A stretch of 64,000 bases of DNA. Origin: Rachycentron canadum. Its lineage: Eukaryota; Chordata; Actinopteri; Carangiformes; Rachycentridae. The notes under the pieces were generated by a model, which was given only the letters and a program-made list of their open reading frames with translations, had not been told where the DNA came from and did not search any database. The stretch covers positions 21,559,836 to 21,623,835 of the forward strand of contig CM076656.1 of assembly GCA_038496675.1 (NCBI GenBank), read 5' to 3'. Below are positions 46,201 to 58,344 of the stretch, piece after piece. A program made the translations under genes and the position numbers. Numbering within the stretch: position 1 is the first letter of the stretch; the number at the start of each line of letters is the position of its first letter.

Positions 46201-49054
46201 GAGCGTAGACGGAGTTGTTAGACTGAGGGAAACACTTGTTTTATACATACAGATTTAAACTTTTCACAGTGTGATTTGACATCTGCTACTGAGTGCTAAA
46301 TGAGACAGTTAAAGTCTCCAGTTAGCTTAGTGCAATGACTGAAGTAAGAAAATCCTGCTAGTTTCTGAGCAGCCTGAGGATTTCAGGAACTTACTGGTCC
46401 TGGCCAAGAATTAGTTTTGCACATATTCCCTGTTAAACAATAACATATCATTTTTCCACTTAGGTTTTTGTACATCAATTATCTTTAATGGGCTTTACAG
46501 GTGCTGGTATTCAGATTTCTTTACCTTTGGACAGAGCCAGAATACAGTGGCTTGCAAAAGTATTCACACCTGTTGAACTTTTCCACATTTTGTCACGTTA
46601 CGACCACAAACATAAATTGGAATTTTATGTGAAAGACCAACACAAAGTGGCGCACAGCTGTGAAGTACTAAGAAAATTATACATGATTTTAAATTTTTTT
46701 TACAAATAAAAAAACTGAAAAGTGCAGTGTGCAAAAGTATTCAGCCCCCCTGAGTCAATACTTTGTGGAGCCGCCTTTTGCTGCTATTACGGCTGCAAGT
46801 CTTTTGGTCTTATGTCTCTACCAGCTTTGAACATCTAGAGACTGAAATATTTGCCCATTCTTCTTTGCAAAACAGCTCAAGCTCAGTCAGATTAGATGGA
46901 GAGCGTTTGTGAACGGCGGTTTTCAGATCTTGCCACAGATTCTCGATTGGATTCAGGTCTGGACTTTGACTGGGCCGTTCTAACACATGAATGTGTTTTG
47001 TTTTAAACCGTCCCATTGTAGCCCTGGCTTCATGTTTAGGGTCGTTGTCCTGCTGGAAGGTGAACCTCTGCCCCAGTCTCGAGTCTTTTGCAGACTGTAA
47101 CAGGTTTTCTTCCTAGATTGCCCTGTATTTGGCTCCATCCATCTTCCCTGTCCCTGCTGAAGAGAAGCACCCTCAGAGCATGATGCTGCCACCATGTTTG
47201 ACAGTGGGGATGGTGTGTTCAGAGTGATGTGCAGTGTTAGTTTTCCGCCACACATCGCGTTTTGCATTTAGGCCAAAAAGTTCAATTTTGGTCTCATCTG
47301 CCCAGAGCACCTTCTTCCACATGTTAGCTGTGTCCCCCACGTGGCTTCTGGCAAACTGCAAACGGGACTTCTTATGGTTTTCTTTTAAAAATGGCTTTCT
47401 TCTTGCCACTCTTCCATAAAGGCCAGATTTGTGCAGTGCACGACCAATAGTTGTCCTGTGGACAGATTCCCCCACCTGAGCTGTGGATGTTTGCAGTTGG
47501 TCCAGAGTCACCATGGGCCCCTTGGCTCCATCTCTGATCAGTGCTCTCCTTGTTCGGTCGTGTCTTGGTAGGTTTGCAGTTGTGCCGTACTCTTTCCGTT
47601 TCCAGGTGATGGATTGAACCGAGCTCCGTGAGATGTTCAAAGCTTGGGAAATCTTTTTATAGCCTAACCCTGCTTTAAACTTCTCCACAACTTTATCCCT
47701 GAGCTGTCCGGTGTGTTCCTTGGACTTCATGATACTGTTTACTCCCCAATATTCTCTTAACAAACATCTGGGGCCGTCACAGAACAGCTGTATTTGTACT
47801 GAGATTAGATTACACACAGGTTGACTCTATTTAGTCATTAGGTCAACATTCGAACATTCAGCAATCATCAGGCAACTTCTGAAGGCAACTGGTTGACTCA
47901 GAGACAAGGGGGCTGAATACTTATGCACACCGCACTTTTCAGTTTTTTATTTGTAAAATTTTTTTTTTAAATCTTTCTTTGTACTTCACAATTGTGTGCC
48001 AAAATCCCAATAAAATATATTTATGTTTGTGGTCGTAATGTGACAAAATGTGGAAAACTTTTGCAAGCCACTGCAGCTATCCCTTCATTTCCATGCATTC
48101 ATGCTAAGCTAAGCTAACCAGCCTCTGGCTGTATCTTAATATTGACCGTTACTTTGTCACAGCTGACATTTTTCTTTTTTATTTTTTTTCCTCTGATCTT
48201 GGTTATTTTCGTGACACATTGTTTTCACTGTGATAACACATTTAACCTTTTACCCCTTTAAAGGTTATTATTCATTTCTTTTTCCTACCATTTCGGCCTA
48301 AACATTTTTCTTTCCTTTTTGCTGGTTCACACCAAAATGATCAAACATTTTTAGAGTGCTAGAATCAAACGAGTATTCAAATGTGTGTTAATCTGCAGTC
48401 TGAGGAAGGACTGTTATTTAAATCATCTGGCAGGGGACACAATGTCCAGCTCCAGTTCAGCTTCCTACTGAAAATAAAGGGGCATCCACTCAGCAAACTG
48501 GCACCAACAAACAGTGGAACTGTGTTAAGTCTGACTAAAGCCACATGTTTCTGTTTTTCTACACACAGGGACCATAACCTCACCATAACCTCACCTGATA
48601 GGCCTTCCCCATGTAAAGCTGGTTCAGCGTTGTCCCTATGGCTCCTTGACTAGTGTTAACTGTGAATTTACTCATCTGCCAGCCCTCTGCTGAGGAGTCC
48701 AGGTACATGTAGTCCACCCCACTGCCGACCTTGCCAATCTTATACTTGGGCAGCTTGTAGATGATAAACCTTCAGAGGATGGAGAGAGGAATATGGTTTG
48801 AATATTGAGATAATTATTTAACAGATTTTGCATCAAATTCATGTCTCATTGCATTAAAACAGCAGTTTGTCTACCTGCTAAAAGACATTGTGCCATCACA
48901 GCTTCTTTCCCGTCAGTGTATTTTCACATTTAATATCAACTCACCAATCAACAGGCTCACCAGCTTCATTCCTACAGGAAATGCCTGCGCTACACGTTGC
49001 ACAAAACCAAGACATGACAACAACCTGGAGGCATGAGCTGAGGTGTGCAGCCAT
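43299..49054 (-). CDS. dnase2b: DNase II-family acid endonuclease, copy 2 (dnase2b-like), 352 aa
   Basis: Second tandem DNase II-type gene, also predicted to be a lysosomal endonuclease. Exons in coding order: 48945-49054, 48595-48769, 46144-46222, 45396-45557, 44404-44601, 43299-43633; total 1059 nt, phases consistent. The N-terminus MAAHLSSCLQVVVMSWFCA is a plausible signal peptide, followed by CRNEAGEPVDWF. The catalytic histidine lies in LSHSIPHFP (about residue 136), and the HxK motif DHSKWCV at about residue 298. Unlike copy 1, the start codon and signal peptide are in one exon with the first conserved block. Exon 2 is 24 nt longer and exon 3 is 3 nt shorter than the copy 1 counterparts. 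A defective Tc1-like element occupies the 2.4-kb intron between 46222 and 48595 without touching a splice site. Confidence 0.92.
44765..44830 (+). repeat. Dispersed repeat family 2, short fragment
   Basis: TATAAAAGTGGACGTAGACT, then CTGGGG-CTAAAAAGTGAAGCC and GCTGAAGAG, match the start of the family 2 copies near 37635 and, inverted, near 62045-62105. It lies in an intron of DNase II copy 2. Confidence 0.5.
46545..48073 (-). mobile_element. Tc1/mariner-like transposon, IR/DR type, defective
   Basis: The element is about 1.53 kb and begins and ends with CAGTGGCTTGCAAAAG in inverted orientation. Terminal inverted repeats are about 205 bp (left) and 165 bp (right). Each contains an outer and an inner copy of GCAAAAGTATTCA or a close variant (46554-46566, 46731-46743, 47914-47926 and 48052-48064, the last two inverted), the IR/DR layout of Sleeping Beauty-type elements. 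The left flank is TA as expected; the right flank reads CA, so the target duplication has decayed. It is inserted in an intron of DNase II copy 2 with its transposase on the same strand as the host gene. Confidence 0.88.
46755..47730 (-). pseudogene. Tc1-like transposase, inactivated
   Basis: Reads as a full-length Tc1-type transposase of about 325 codons starting MKSKEHTGQLRDKVVEKF. It has a paired-like helix-turn-helix DNA-binding region (KKISQALNISRSSVQSI), a catalytic-domain block WADETKIELFG with the first Asp, and SPDLNPIENLW near the last acidic residue. It cannot make protein: there are in-frame stops at 47173-47175 (TGA) and 47113-47115 (TAG), and the frame shifts by one base just after LVET near 46810. 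Confidence 0.88.
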
Positions 49055-51085
49055 CCCGAAGAAGTCCTGCAGCTGATGTGAACGCACAAAAAGTCAATCT
49101 GAAAGCTGTTGTTTGCGTGGTGTGTCTTGTGATTGAGTAACTTAGAAAGTGGATGCATGCGCAAAAGAGGAAGTCGTAAGATGTAGTCACATGACAGTGG
49201 AATAGTGAAGGGACTGGCAGGGGTTATAGGGGATATGTTGAATTAAATGTTTGGACTAATCCTTGTCTAAGAACATAGAGTCTATATATTGTACCTCGAC
49301 TTATCCAGTGATAGTTGCTGTACCTGCCGGGCACCTGGGAGCTTCTTGACACAACCACAGTCAACTTTTATTAGCAGTGGAGCTGCTGATCACTGAGCTG
49401 GAAACCATCTAGTCAAAAATAACAATCTCACCAAAGCTGTGAAATGAAAGACTTTCATCTGACTTTGTATTTTAGTTCTACGTCGTCTCAAACTCAAGAA
49501 AATCACCAGATGTGGAGTGGTGCAGTGCAACTTTTTGAATCTGTGTTTCAGTTACTTCAAAATGGGGAACCAGTGGTAAAGTAGTAAAACATGGGACAGA
49601 AAAACAGTTAAATAGTAAAATAAGTGATTAAGAAAACTCACAGCATGGGGAAGTAAAGATTATAAATATGACAGAACTCATTCATTTATTTTTTTCATGG
49701 ATACGTAGATTTGATCTTAAATAAAAGCCATTTCTTTTGTTCTAACTTTTATTTCATTTAAAGAAAAAAGTTTAAATATTCAGTTATCAGTCAATTACCA
49801 TTATCAGCTAAATATACTTTGTACCACCTCCCACATGTTTAAATTAGCTGCTATTATCAAGCTCATATATCTTTGTTTTATAGTTTCTGTATTGTTGTTT
49901 GGTTGAGGTACTAAAGTATAATCTGTTATTTTTTCTTTTTTTTTTTTACATTTTAAACTAAAAAAAACCCAAAAACTGGAAAAACAACTATACTGCACCA
50001 TTTATGACCTGGGTGTTTGATGGTCTGTTGTTTAACTCACGGTTACACAATCACCACCATTACATTGTTCAAACAGTTGGTGGTTTACCTGGAATATAAG
50101 AGCAGGCGATTTTTACCAATTCAGAGTTTCACAGCATCTGAAAATTTACAATTAACCAACAAACAAACCAACAAAAAATAAAATTGAAAAATGTGGTGCA
50201 CTTGGTAGCAACTTTTTTCTTACTAACTGGTGTCACAGGACAGAATTAGTCAATGTCACATATAATATTAAAGGAGGAATGCAGATTTAATTAAATTTTT
50301 TTGAAATTTTTATTATCTAAAACCATGTCAGTGTTATAACCTTCACAGTGGGAGATGGGGACCTCTTCTAGAGACTTAATAGATGCTCTTTATTTGGGTA
50401 GAAACTGTGGAGTAGGGGCAACAGTTTCCATAATATTAATTAATACCACTCAGCTCAAATAATATTACTATATATGACACTATGTAACTCGAACTTGATC
50501 TGGATTTGCAGACGAACAGTTCATTCACATAGCTCCTCGTTGTCCTGAAAGTAAAGTTCTCATATGTTTCACCTGTTCACCCGCTCCGTTAATTTCAGTC
50601 ACACTTGTATTCTGTAATTTACAAAGAAAAATCAAAGGGCAATAAATTACACCAAACCTTTTTTTGTTACATTGTTACACATCATATTCAGAATGAAGAA
50701 AAAAAAACAAACTGAAAATACTTTACTTTTCTATTGTTGACTGAATGAAAACATGCCCAAAATCAATATATAGAAGTTAAAACTGTTTTCTTTATTTTTA
50801 TTTTGACCAACTTCTTAAAATAAGGTTTCTACTGACTGAAACAAATACATGTAATAAAGTCGATTTATGCCTCTTATGCAATTTATACTTACTAACCCCA
50901 TGAATAATTTCTTGGAGTGTACACAGGTAAAACAGGTCAAACTTCACCAAACCTCAAACAGAGTGAGTACAAAGGTGGCACCACCCTTTCTAAAAAAGTC
51001 CTCCTCCATCAGTAGAGACACCACTTGGTGGAAGTGGGTCAAGGACTGAGGCCAGACAGACAGCAGGCACAGGACAGACAATACA
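49055..51085. other. Divergent intergenic stretch between DNase II copy 2 and uox
   Basis: About 2 kb of AT-rich DNA. No gene, RNA or defined repeat was recognised. It must hold the promoters of both flanking genes, but no clear TATA box was seen. Confidence 0.5.
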
Positions 51086-53828
51086 ATGGCGACTGCTTCA
51101 GCTCAGGTAACAGTCATTCTGTACTTTTTCTCCAACAACAGAATATAATCAGCTTTTTTTGATTATCAGAGGTTGCCTTTGACGATCCAGCACGAGAGCT
51201 TGTCTCGTTTTTTGGGCTGAACAGCCTCATGGCCAGAACCTGATCTGCAAATATTAGAACTATGAACCACGAACATATGATTTTAGTTGGATGATCTTTT
51301 TGCGTTTCATTTTCACTGAAAAGAAAAAAAAAAAAAGTTTAAATGATCATTACGCAATTTTTTTCAGGACAAGTATTTACTCTCAGATCTGCAGGTTTTG
51401 ATTTGTTGCCTAGGGCGTCTCTGTAACACTGTGTGACACTTATAGTGCCAACAATGCACAACAAGTTTGTGAGACATTTTACCTTTAGCCAAAAAACAGC
51501 AGCTCCTGAGATTTGGTTGTGGTTTTGATTATATTTTGATTCATTGTGCGGCTCTAATGCTCCAACAATAGTTCCAATAGAGGAACCAGGTCCTCATTAA
51601 ATGATATGCTTGTAACAAAGTCATGCAATTTGCACACAAAACCCAAATTTTCAGAAAAGAAGAAAAAGATACTACTGCAGATAAAGTCTACTGTTCTACT
51701 GTTAAGAAAATGCGTAGTCAACAAAAAGACCTTTTTACGTCACTGGAAAGTTGTGAACTGCAAGAGCAGCAACAATCATCTGTCCCTTGTGTGCAGAATG
51801 TGCAGTTTGTGCGAACAGGCTACGGCAAGAACACAGTGAAGGTGCTGGTCATCAGGAGGCGGGGAAGCCACCACTCGATCATCGAGCTCAAAGCCGATGT
51901 GGAGCTCACACTCAGATCACACAAGGATTATCTGACTGGAGACAACTCAGACATCATCCCCACCGACACCATCAAGAACACTGTCCACGCCCTGGCCAAG
52001 ATCAAGGGGGTAGGTCGCCCTCGTGCACTCACTGACGCCACGAGTTACGTCAGTGCACTGAAGCTATTGCAACCTCAAGTAGGGCTGTAGTTACAAATCA
52101 CAGACCCTATACTTGTTGTTAACAGAGGATACCCATTAAATTCCTACTCATCATAACACTTTCCAATTTCCATCCATATAAAAAAAAAAATGCAAGGGCA
52201 ATGGCGACCTAGGATTCATGGTTAGGTCTAAGACACTCGGTTTGGTAAGGGATTGAGTCTTAAAGATAAGAAAATGATTCTGATGCAACTTATTTTCCCC
52301 CTGAAATCATTTTTTATGCAATAAACTTCGAGAAGCACAAACAATATTTCAATCTGAGAAGGTGAATAAAGATTTTAGGAGGATTACATCACTCAAGTGT
52401 TGTGGGAATAATGTCCAACGCGGAGAGGCTGCAACTGGTCATATTTTCAACAAACATCACAAACGTGAAAATCAGAGTGTGTCCAGGTTAAGGGACTTAT
52501 TTATAAAGCTTACAGGTGAAAACAGGCCAACTAGGTGAGGTTAAGAATATTTGTTGAGGGGCGTCACATTATTATAGACAAGTTATTGAAAAGTTATCGA
52601 AATTAACTAAAAATCATTGAGGAGTGACTCTTGGTCCACGAGGCTTAAGAGCTTTAAATAACCAGAAGGAGCTCTGGCCAATCTAAAGGTGTCTGAGGTG
52701 AAGACAGATTCAACATACAGTACTTTTTTTTCTGCATACTGCATAATCCAGACTTTGAATTTCAAAAGGATCCTACTTCAGAGACATTACATTTAATGTC
52801 ATAATCCCTGAACATTTAAAAGAGCTGTAATTCAAGGACATTGAAAGCAGCTTTCTTCGGTCATCTAAAAGGTCACGGACACGGTAGTTCTTTACCTCTG
52901 TTTACCCCTGTTTACCCAGCTCAAACACATTTCCTTTACGTTCTCATTTAACTTTCATAACACTGCTGCTTCTCATATTACTGATAATACTGATTACTTT
53001 TTAGATTGCTCTATTTGCAGCCTGTCACTCACCTCTTTTTATGTGTTGCACATCTGTTCAGGTGAAGACCATCGAGCAGTTTTCCATGGATATCTGTAGT
53101 CACTTCCTGAGCCATTTCAGCCATGTGCTGAGGGCCAGAGTTTACATGGAGGAGGCTCCGTGGAGACGGTTGGAGAAGGTAAAGGACAGGATTCAGCATT
53201 TTACTGATTATTGTGAAGTGTAGATTAAGCAGTATTGATCAGGAGACAGTTGTTGGGTGTAGTTACTGACTTGAGTTTTGACCACAGTCATTACCAAAGC
53301 ACCTCGATAGTTGTAATATCAGTTATCAAAGCAGATTTGAGTCATTTGTCTTTAATGAGTGTAATTGTGTAATTGGACTGAGATGCAGATTTCTCCTCTC
53401 TCAGAATGGGGTAGAACATGCTCACGCATTCATCTTCAGCCCGGAGGCTTATCGCTTCTGTGATGTTGAACAGAAAGTCAATGGTAAACACAATCTCACT
53501 CACACTCACACTCACACACACAGTATTTGAGTTGTATAAGGTATTAGAAATGTATACTTTTGCTTTTTGTTTCTCTGAGAAAACTCCTATAAAACCTACT
53601 AAAACCTGAAGGAAATTCAAACATCTACTTCCCTCTTCCTCTATGAGCCCAAACTGCTTGTCCTTCTAATGAAGGCAGGCGTGGCTCAGACAATGGCAGC
53701 AGCAAGGTAGATTGTCATTGTATCAGTGTATTCACCAACATATGAATGGTGATGGACAGATGTGGTGGTTCGAGCTACATGTACAGGTGCAGCCCAAAAA
53801 ATCTGAATATCATGGAAAAGAGTGAAAC

Positions 53829-53864
<36 letters not shown>

Positions 53865-55170
53865 TTCATTACATGTAGAGTTGAATATTTCCAGCCAACT
53901 CCAGTGTCTCAAAATATTAGAATAGTTCCTTAAATCAATCAAAAAAGGATTTACAATGCAGAAATGTTCTGTCGAGTACGTTCATCTACACACCCAATAT
54001 TTGGTCAGGGCTCCTTTAGCACAAATTATTGCATCAATGTGCCATTGAATTTCTTTTTTCAGATACACCTGTATATGTAGGTCAAACCCAAACATCTGCA
54101 CATCACCAGTCACGTTTATTATCTGCATTATCTGGTGAATTGTCACCAGCTCAGCTATATTTTTTTAAATGTACCTGTATGTGGAGTTTGAAGTCTTGAG
54201 TCTTGATTGAAGAGTCCAGTATGAGGTCCTGCCATCACGTGTCCCCTCTGTCAAAAAGCTTCAATGTTTCTGATACTTCCCTAACTCACCCACTGCCTCT
54301 GTGCCCCACGCAGGTACCCCAGTGGTTCATACTGGGGTGAAGAACATGAAGGTGCTGAAAACCACCCAGTCTGGTTTTGAGGGTTTCCTCCGAGACCGTT
54401 TCACTACTCTGCAAGAGACCAAAGACAGATGTTTCTGCACCGCTGTCTATGCTAGGTGGCGCTACAACAAGGTCCACGATGTCGACTTTGACGCGACATG
54501 GTAATTTATGAAAGACACTGCACTCACAAAACAAATTAGCTGTAGGTATCCATGATGATCCATGATCCATCTACATCTAATACCCATCACATCTAGGAAG
54601 AGCGTGAAGGAGACAATAATTGAGAAGTTTGCTGGTCCCTACAATCGTGGAGAGTTCTCACCTTCTGTGCAGAAGACCCTTTATGACACACAGGTTCTGG
54701 TCCTGGACAGAGTTCCTGAGGTAAGTCCACATTTAGGTTCATATACAATCCCAGAGTTTAATGTTCACTTATGAAAAAAAGAGAAAATAACTAACATTTG
54801 CATTGAATTGATCTCTAAACTCTTACTTGAGCAGACACAAACACGTTAGAATAAACATTTGAAGTTCAATACTTAAACTCAGTATATTACAGTTTCACAG
54901 GAGTATTCTGTTTTTCAGGTGGATGAAATAGAGATTGTCATGCCCAACCAGCATTACTTCACCATAGACATGACAAAAATGGGCCTGACCAACAAAGATG
55001 AGGTGAGTTTTGATTACAAGGAACCTTTCAGTTTTTTTTTTTTTAAAAACATAGAAATATTAAGATGTCATTGTATTTTTTTCCCCCACCCCTCACAGGT
55101 ACTCCTTCCCCTGGACAACCCCTCAGGGAACATCACAGGGACAGTGCGCAGGACACAAGCAAAGCTGTGA
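51086..55170 (+). CDS. uox: Urate oxidase (uricase), intact, 298 aa
   Basis: Oxidises uric acid to 5-hydroxyisourate in peroxisomes, the first step towards allantoin. Exons: 51086-51106, 51797-52009, 53062-53178, 53405-53483, 54314-54500, 54597-54720, 54919-55002, 55099-55170; total 897 nt, phases consistent. Active-site residues are visible: Lys in YGKNTVKV (about residue 18), Thr in IPTDTIKN (about residue 63) and His in NQHYF (about residue 259). The C-terminus AKL is a peroxisomal targeting signal type 1. Length is as expected for the family (about 300 aa). No disabling change was found, unlike in apes, where the gene is broken. AATAAA follows at 55308-55313. Confidence 0.97.
53785..54070. 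mobile_element. Truncated Tc1-like transposon end in uox intron 4
   Basis: TGCAGCCCAAAAAATCTGAA, ATATCATGGAAAAGAGTGAA, an AT microsatellite, TAGATTCATTACATGTAGAG and AATATTAGAATAGTTCC resemble the terminal part of a common fish Tc1-like family. Only the end is left; there is no transposase. Confidence 0.5.
53835..53862. repeat. (AT)n microsatellite
   Basis: About 14 AT units inside the truncated transposon end. Similar tracts occur at 13429-13442, 35240-35253 and 57805-57831. Confidence 0.85.
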
Positions 55171-55307
55171 AGGCACAGACATATGAACAGACAATGTGAC
55201 CGTATGGAGACCTAGTCAAGTTCTGAAAGTAAAAATGACCTTTGAGACTTAAAACTCAAGTTTTCCCACGCATGATTAAAAGCTTTTGCCCTTGTAGTTT
55301 GAATGAC

Positions 55308-55384
55308 AATAAATTAAATGAACTCACCATCAATAAACTTATAAACATATATTGTTCTTTGGTGAGAAAAGAGCACCATTTATT
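55308..55384. terminator. Facing poly(A) signals of uox (+) and samd13 (-)
   Basis: AATAAA at 55308-55313 serves uox. TTTATT at 55379-55384 reads AATAAA for samd13. The gap is 65 bp. If the second is used, the samd13 3'UTR is about 770 nt. Confidence 0.5.
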
Positions 55385-55889
55385 GAAAATCTTTGATTCA
55401 GATATTCAAACTCCAGTGTTATGTTGCACATATACATTGGTCATACACACTTCAACACAGCTGTCTGTGTGACAATGCTGAAAGCACCACAGGAAGGAAC
55501 ATAATAAGAATATATACACATAAATATTTTCATATTAAGAGACTTGAGCCTGGATGTGGGTGTGCAGGTTGGCTCCTTGTGTCGGGGAAAACAAAATGCT
55601 TCATTGTTACATGCTAAGGGACGACTCATGGACTCAGCTGCACAGTTTAGAGCATAAAAAATGATTTCAGCGAAAAACGGGATGCATCAGATTAATTTTC
55701 TGCACGTATCAAAGTTTTTCGGGTTTGACAGAACATACAGTTTTCAGCTATATAATCTTATATACAAATACTTTTTTTTTTTTTTAAAACCAACATAGGT
55801 TAATGCACACACGCATAAACACGTACTTACGCACACAAAAATACCTGCAGAGTACCCCCCCTCCAAAAAAAAGGAAAATAAAATATTTT

Positions 55890-55893
55890 AAAT

Positions 55894-55929
<36 letters not shown>
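55890..55929. repeat. (CA)n microsatellite in the presumed samd13 3'UTR
   Basis: About 18 CA units; on the samd13 strand it reads (TG)n. Confidence 0.9.
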
Positions 55930-55930
<1 letters not shown>

Positions 55931-56151
55931 CATATCTCAAGCAGCAGAAATAAGAATGGCTGAGAGGGTAAACAGCTGGGTGGACTCCGTGTGCAACCCA
56001 TTTTTGGGGCCCATGCTTATAAAAACATACAGCATTCAAATCCTGTTAAGGTGCCACTGTGGCCAGAGGAGTCTTTGTGAAGCGGCAGCTAACCTGGGGT
56101 CTCCTGACACGATGATTGTCACTGAGGTGGGAGTCGGGACGGCCTGTGGTG

Positions 56152-56624
56152 CTATGAGGCGTTGCTCTTCAGGTGTTGAGTCTGCAGCGGCTTCACGTGA
56201 TACTCGTAGATTTTCAGTGCGGGTCCAAGCTTTATCGACAGCCCTGTCAAGACGTCGTTACGCGTCATCAGGAGCAGGGACTTGCCATCGATTTCCTGTC
56301 AGGTGGAGAGAGAAATATTTGATTGACATCCTAGTTTGTTTACCCTTCCGTGACAGGAATTTTGAGCAGCGGAGTGCACCAACCTGGTCCTGGAAAGCCG
56401 TGGCTTGCTCCTCGAACCCTGTGGCTTTAAAGTAATTGACGACATCGGTGACCCCCCAGTTGGCAGGGTCCGGCATCTGACCATTCTCCACCGGGCTGTG
56501 GGGTCAACAGTGAATGGTTTCAAATTGATGTGCCTGAACACTGGACTTTTCATTCAACGATGTCAAACAATGACCGAAGACAATACCTTTTGGTGTCAGC
56601 AGAGCCATTTGCCTTGTCTTCCAT
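56152..56624 (-). CDS. samd13: Sterile alpha motif domain-containing protein 13, 97 aa
   Basis: Small protein made almost wholly of a SAM domain, a helical protein-interaction fold; its cellular role is not well known. Exons in coding order: 56587-56624, 56384-56495, 56152-56295; total 294 nt, phases consistent. The protein begins [17 protein letters not shown]-domain positions seen: [39 protein letters not shown] and [19 protein letters not shown]. The neighbours uox/dnase2b and prkacb match the ancestral order. At least one 5'UTR exon lies upstream: a donor (GAAG|GTAACTT) at 57981-57982 ends an exon reaching towards 58.2 kb. Confidence 0.95.
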
Positions 56625-57604
56625 GCCGGCTGCAAAAAAAATGCAGAAGAGTCTTGGATTCAAATCAGTAAACAATTATTCTATTGATCAATCAGTGAGA
56701 AAATTATGTAACAGAAAATTGAAGATTGTTTTTATCTCCTGATAATTTTTTAACATAAATCAATGCATTTTGGCTTCAAATCTCTTCTTCTCTGTACTGC
56801 ATTGGAATTTATACACCTAATTATTTTATCCTATTGAATTCACTTTATTTTATTGCTGCCTTTGTCAAGCACTTTGTAAGTAGTTTTTTAAAAAAGTTCT
56901 GTATATATAAAGCTAATTTTCACTCTTAATATTCTTAGTCATTTAGTCAAGAAAATGTTAAAAAATAATTAATCACAAGATCCTGTCTGAACTTGCTTTT
57001 TGTCCAAAGAGGGAAGAAACAGTTTACTACAAAATAAAACTGAGAAAACTTGTAAATATTTACATTTGGGAGGTTGCATAAATAAAGTAAATGTTGCTGT
57101 TGCACAACTAATTGTCTAATCTTATCATCAGCAGTTTCATTGTGAGTCAGCTTTTCATATTTAGCATCTTAAAAAAAAAAAACAAAAAAAAACCCTGTAT
57201 ATTACATTTACATCTGTTTTCGCTCTGTATATAAGAATAAACGTAACTAAACAAAGTCCCAGAGGATAGATAAGCAAACAGAAACGTGTTTGTTTTTAAG
57301 CTGTCTCACTACAGGATATGTGGCATCTCAAACCGAAACCATCCTTTAACAGCTAGTAAGTAGCCATAACCATAAATAAGTGTTTTCGCTGGCGCGGTTT
57401 AAAGTTTGGGGTCTAATTTAGCCGCCATTTAAATCAATAGTGACTTACAATCTGTAACGTTGCAGTAATTTTTCATCAGATGTCTTCGCTCGGGGACTTA
57501 ATGTGTCGGCAGGTCAATCACCATCGTTTCCCTCCAGTAGCCTCACACACGCTGGGTGTCTCCACTGGAAAAAACTAAACAAAAACAAAACAGCATTATT
57601 ACAT

Positions 57605-57635
57605 TTATTTAAAAAAAAAAAAAAAAAAAAAAAGA
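57605..57635. repeat. Poly(A) run in the samd13 5' intron
   Basis: About 23 consecutive A bases followed by AAAGAAAGAAGG. Several more A-rich runs lie up to 57770. No gene is present in this interval. Confidence 0.8.
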
Positions 57636-57801
57636 AAGAAGGAAAAAAAAAGACACAAAAACAAAAGTGCTGATCAGATTTTATCAGACACATCATGTCG
57701 ACCTAAAACTCACGTTAGCTCGATTAAAAAAAAATAAAATAACCAAAACAAAAAAAACAAACAAAAAAAAGCAGAGTGACGCTAAATGCAACATGAAATT
57801 G

Positions 57802-57835
<34 letters not shown>

Positions 57836-58191
57836 AAGAAAATGAACAATTCAATGCAGCGCAAGGTGGAAATAAAGCTACGCTAAACGGCGGAAGCTAA
57901 TATTTAATCGCTGCCTCTTCGTATTTCGTATTAAGCTAACAGGGGTAGTTAGCTGCGTTTGCTAATACAAAATTTAAGTTACCTTCTTCTAGATGATTCC
58001 CGCTTGACAGCGACAGTTCGTCCGAGCTGAACACGTAATCTGGAGAACAAAGAGTTTCCTAACCACCGAGATATTTTACGAAGTGATAAACGGCGATATT
58101 CAATTGATAAAATCAAGATTTAATCAAGTAATGCGAACTAGCCCCTCTTCAACGGTTTAGCTTCCTTCGCCCACATGACAGCAGGGAATCA

Positions 58192-58204
58192 TGGGAAATG
58201 TAGT
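58192..58204 (-). promoter_or_regulatory. ZNF143-type motif at the samd13 promoter
   Basis: On the minus strand the sequence reads ACTACATTTCCCA, fitting the promoter motif ACTAYRNNNCCCR. It lies just upstream of the presumed samd13 first exon and about 150 bp from the prkacb 3' end. Confidence 0.55.
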
Positions 58205-58344
58205 TTGCACAGTCGGTCGTAGCTCAACGAGATTTAACACCCACCGAAGCACATCGCTGTAATTTCTACACACACACACACACACAGAAACAGCAAGTGT
58301 TTATTACATTGATTACAAACAATGCTAGTTTTTAATAAAAAGAA

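Noticed and set aside
51623..52090. 155-codon frame suggesting a different uox start
   Set aside because: The upstream part lacks the acceptor-to-exon logic: a clear acceptor (TGTGTGCAG) at 51788-51796 and exon 1 with MATASAQ at 51086 give the expected uricase N-terminus.
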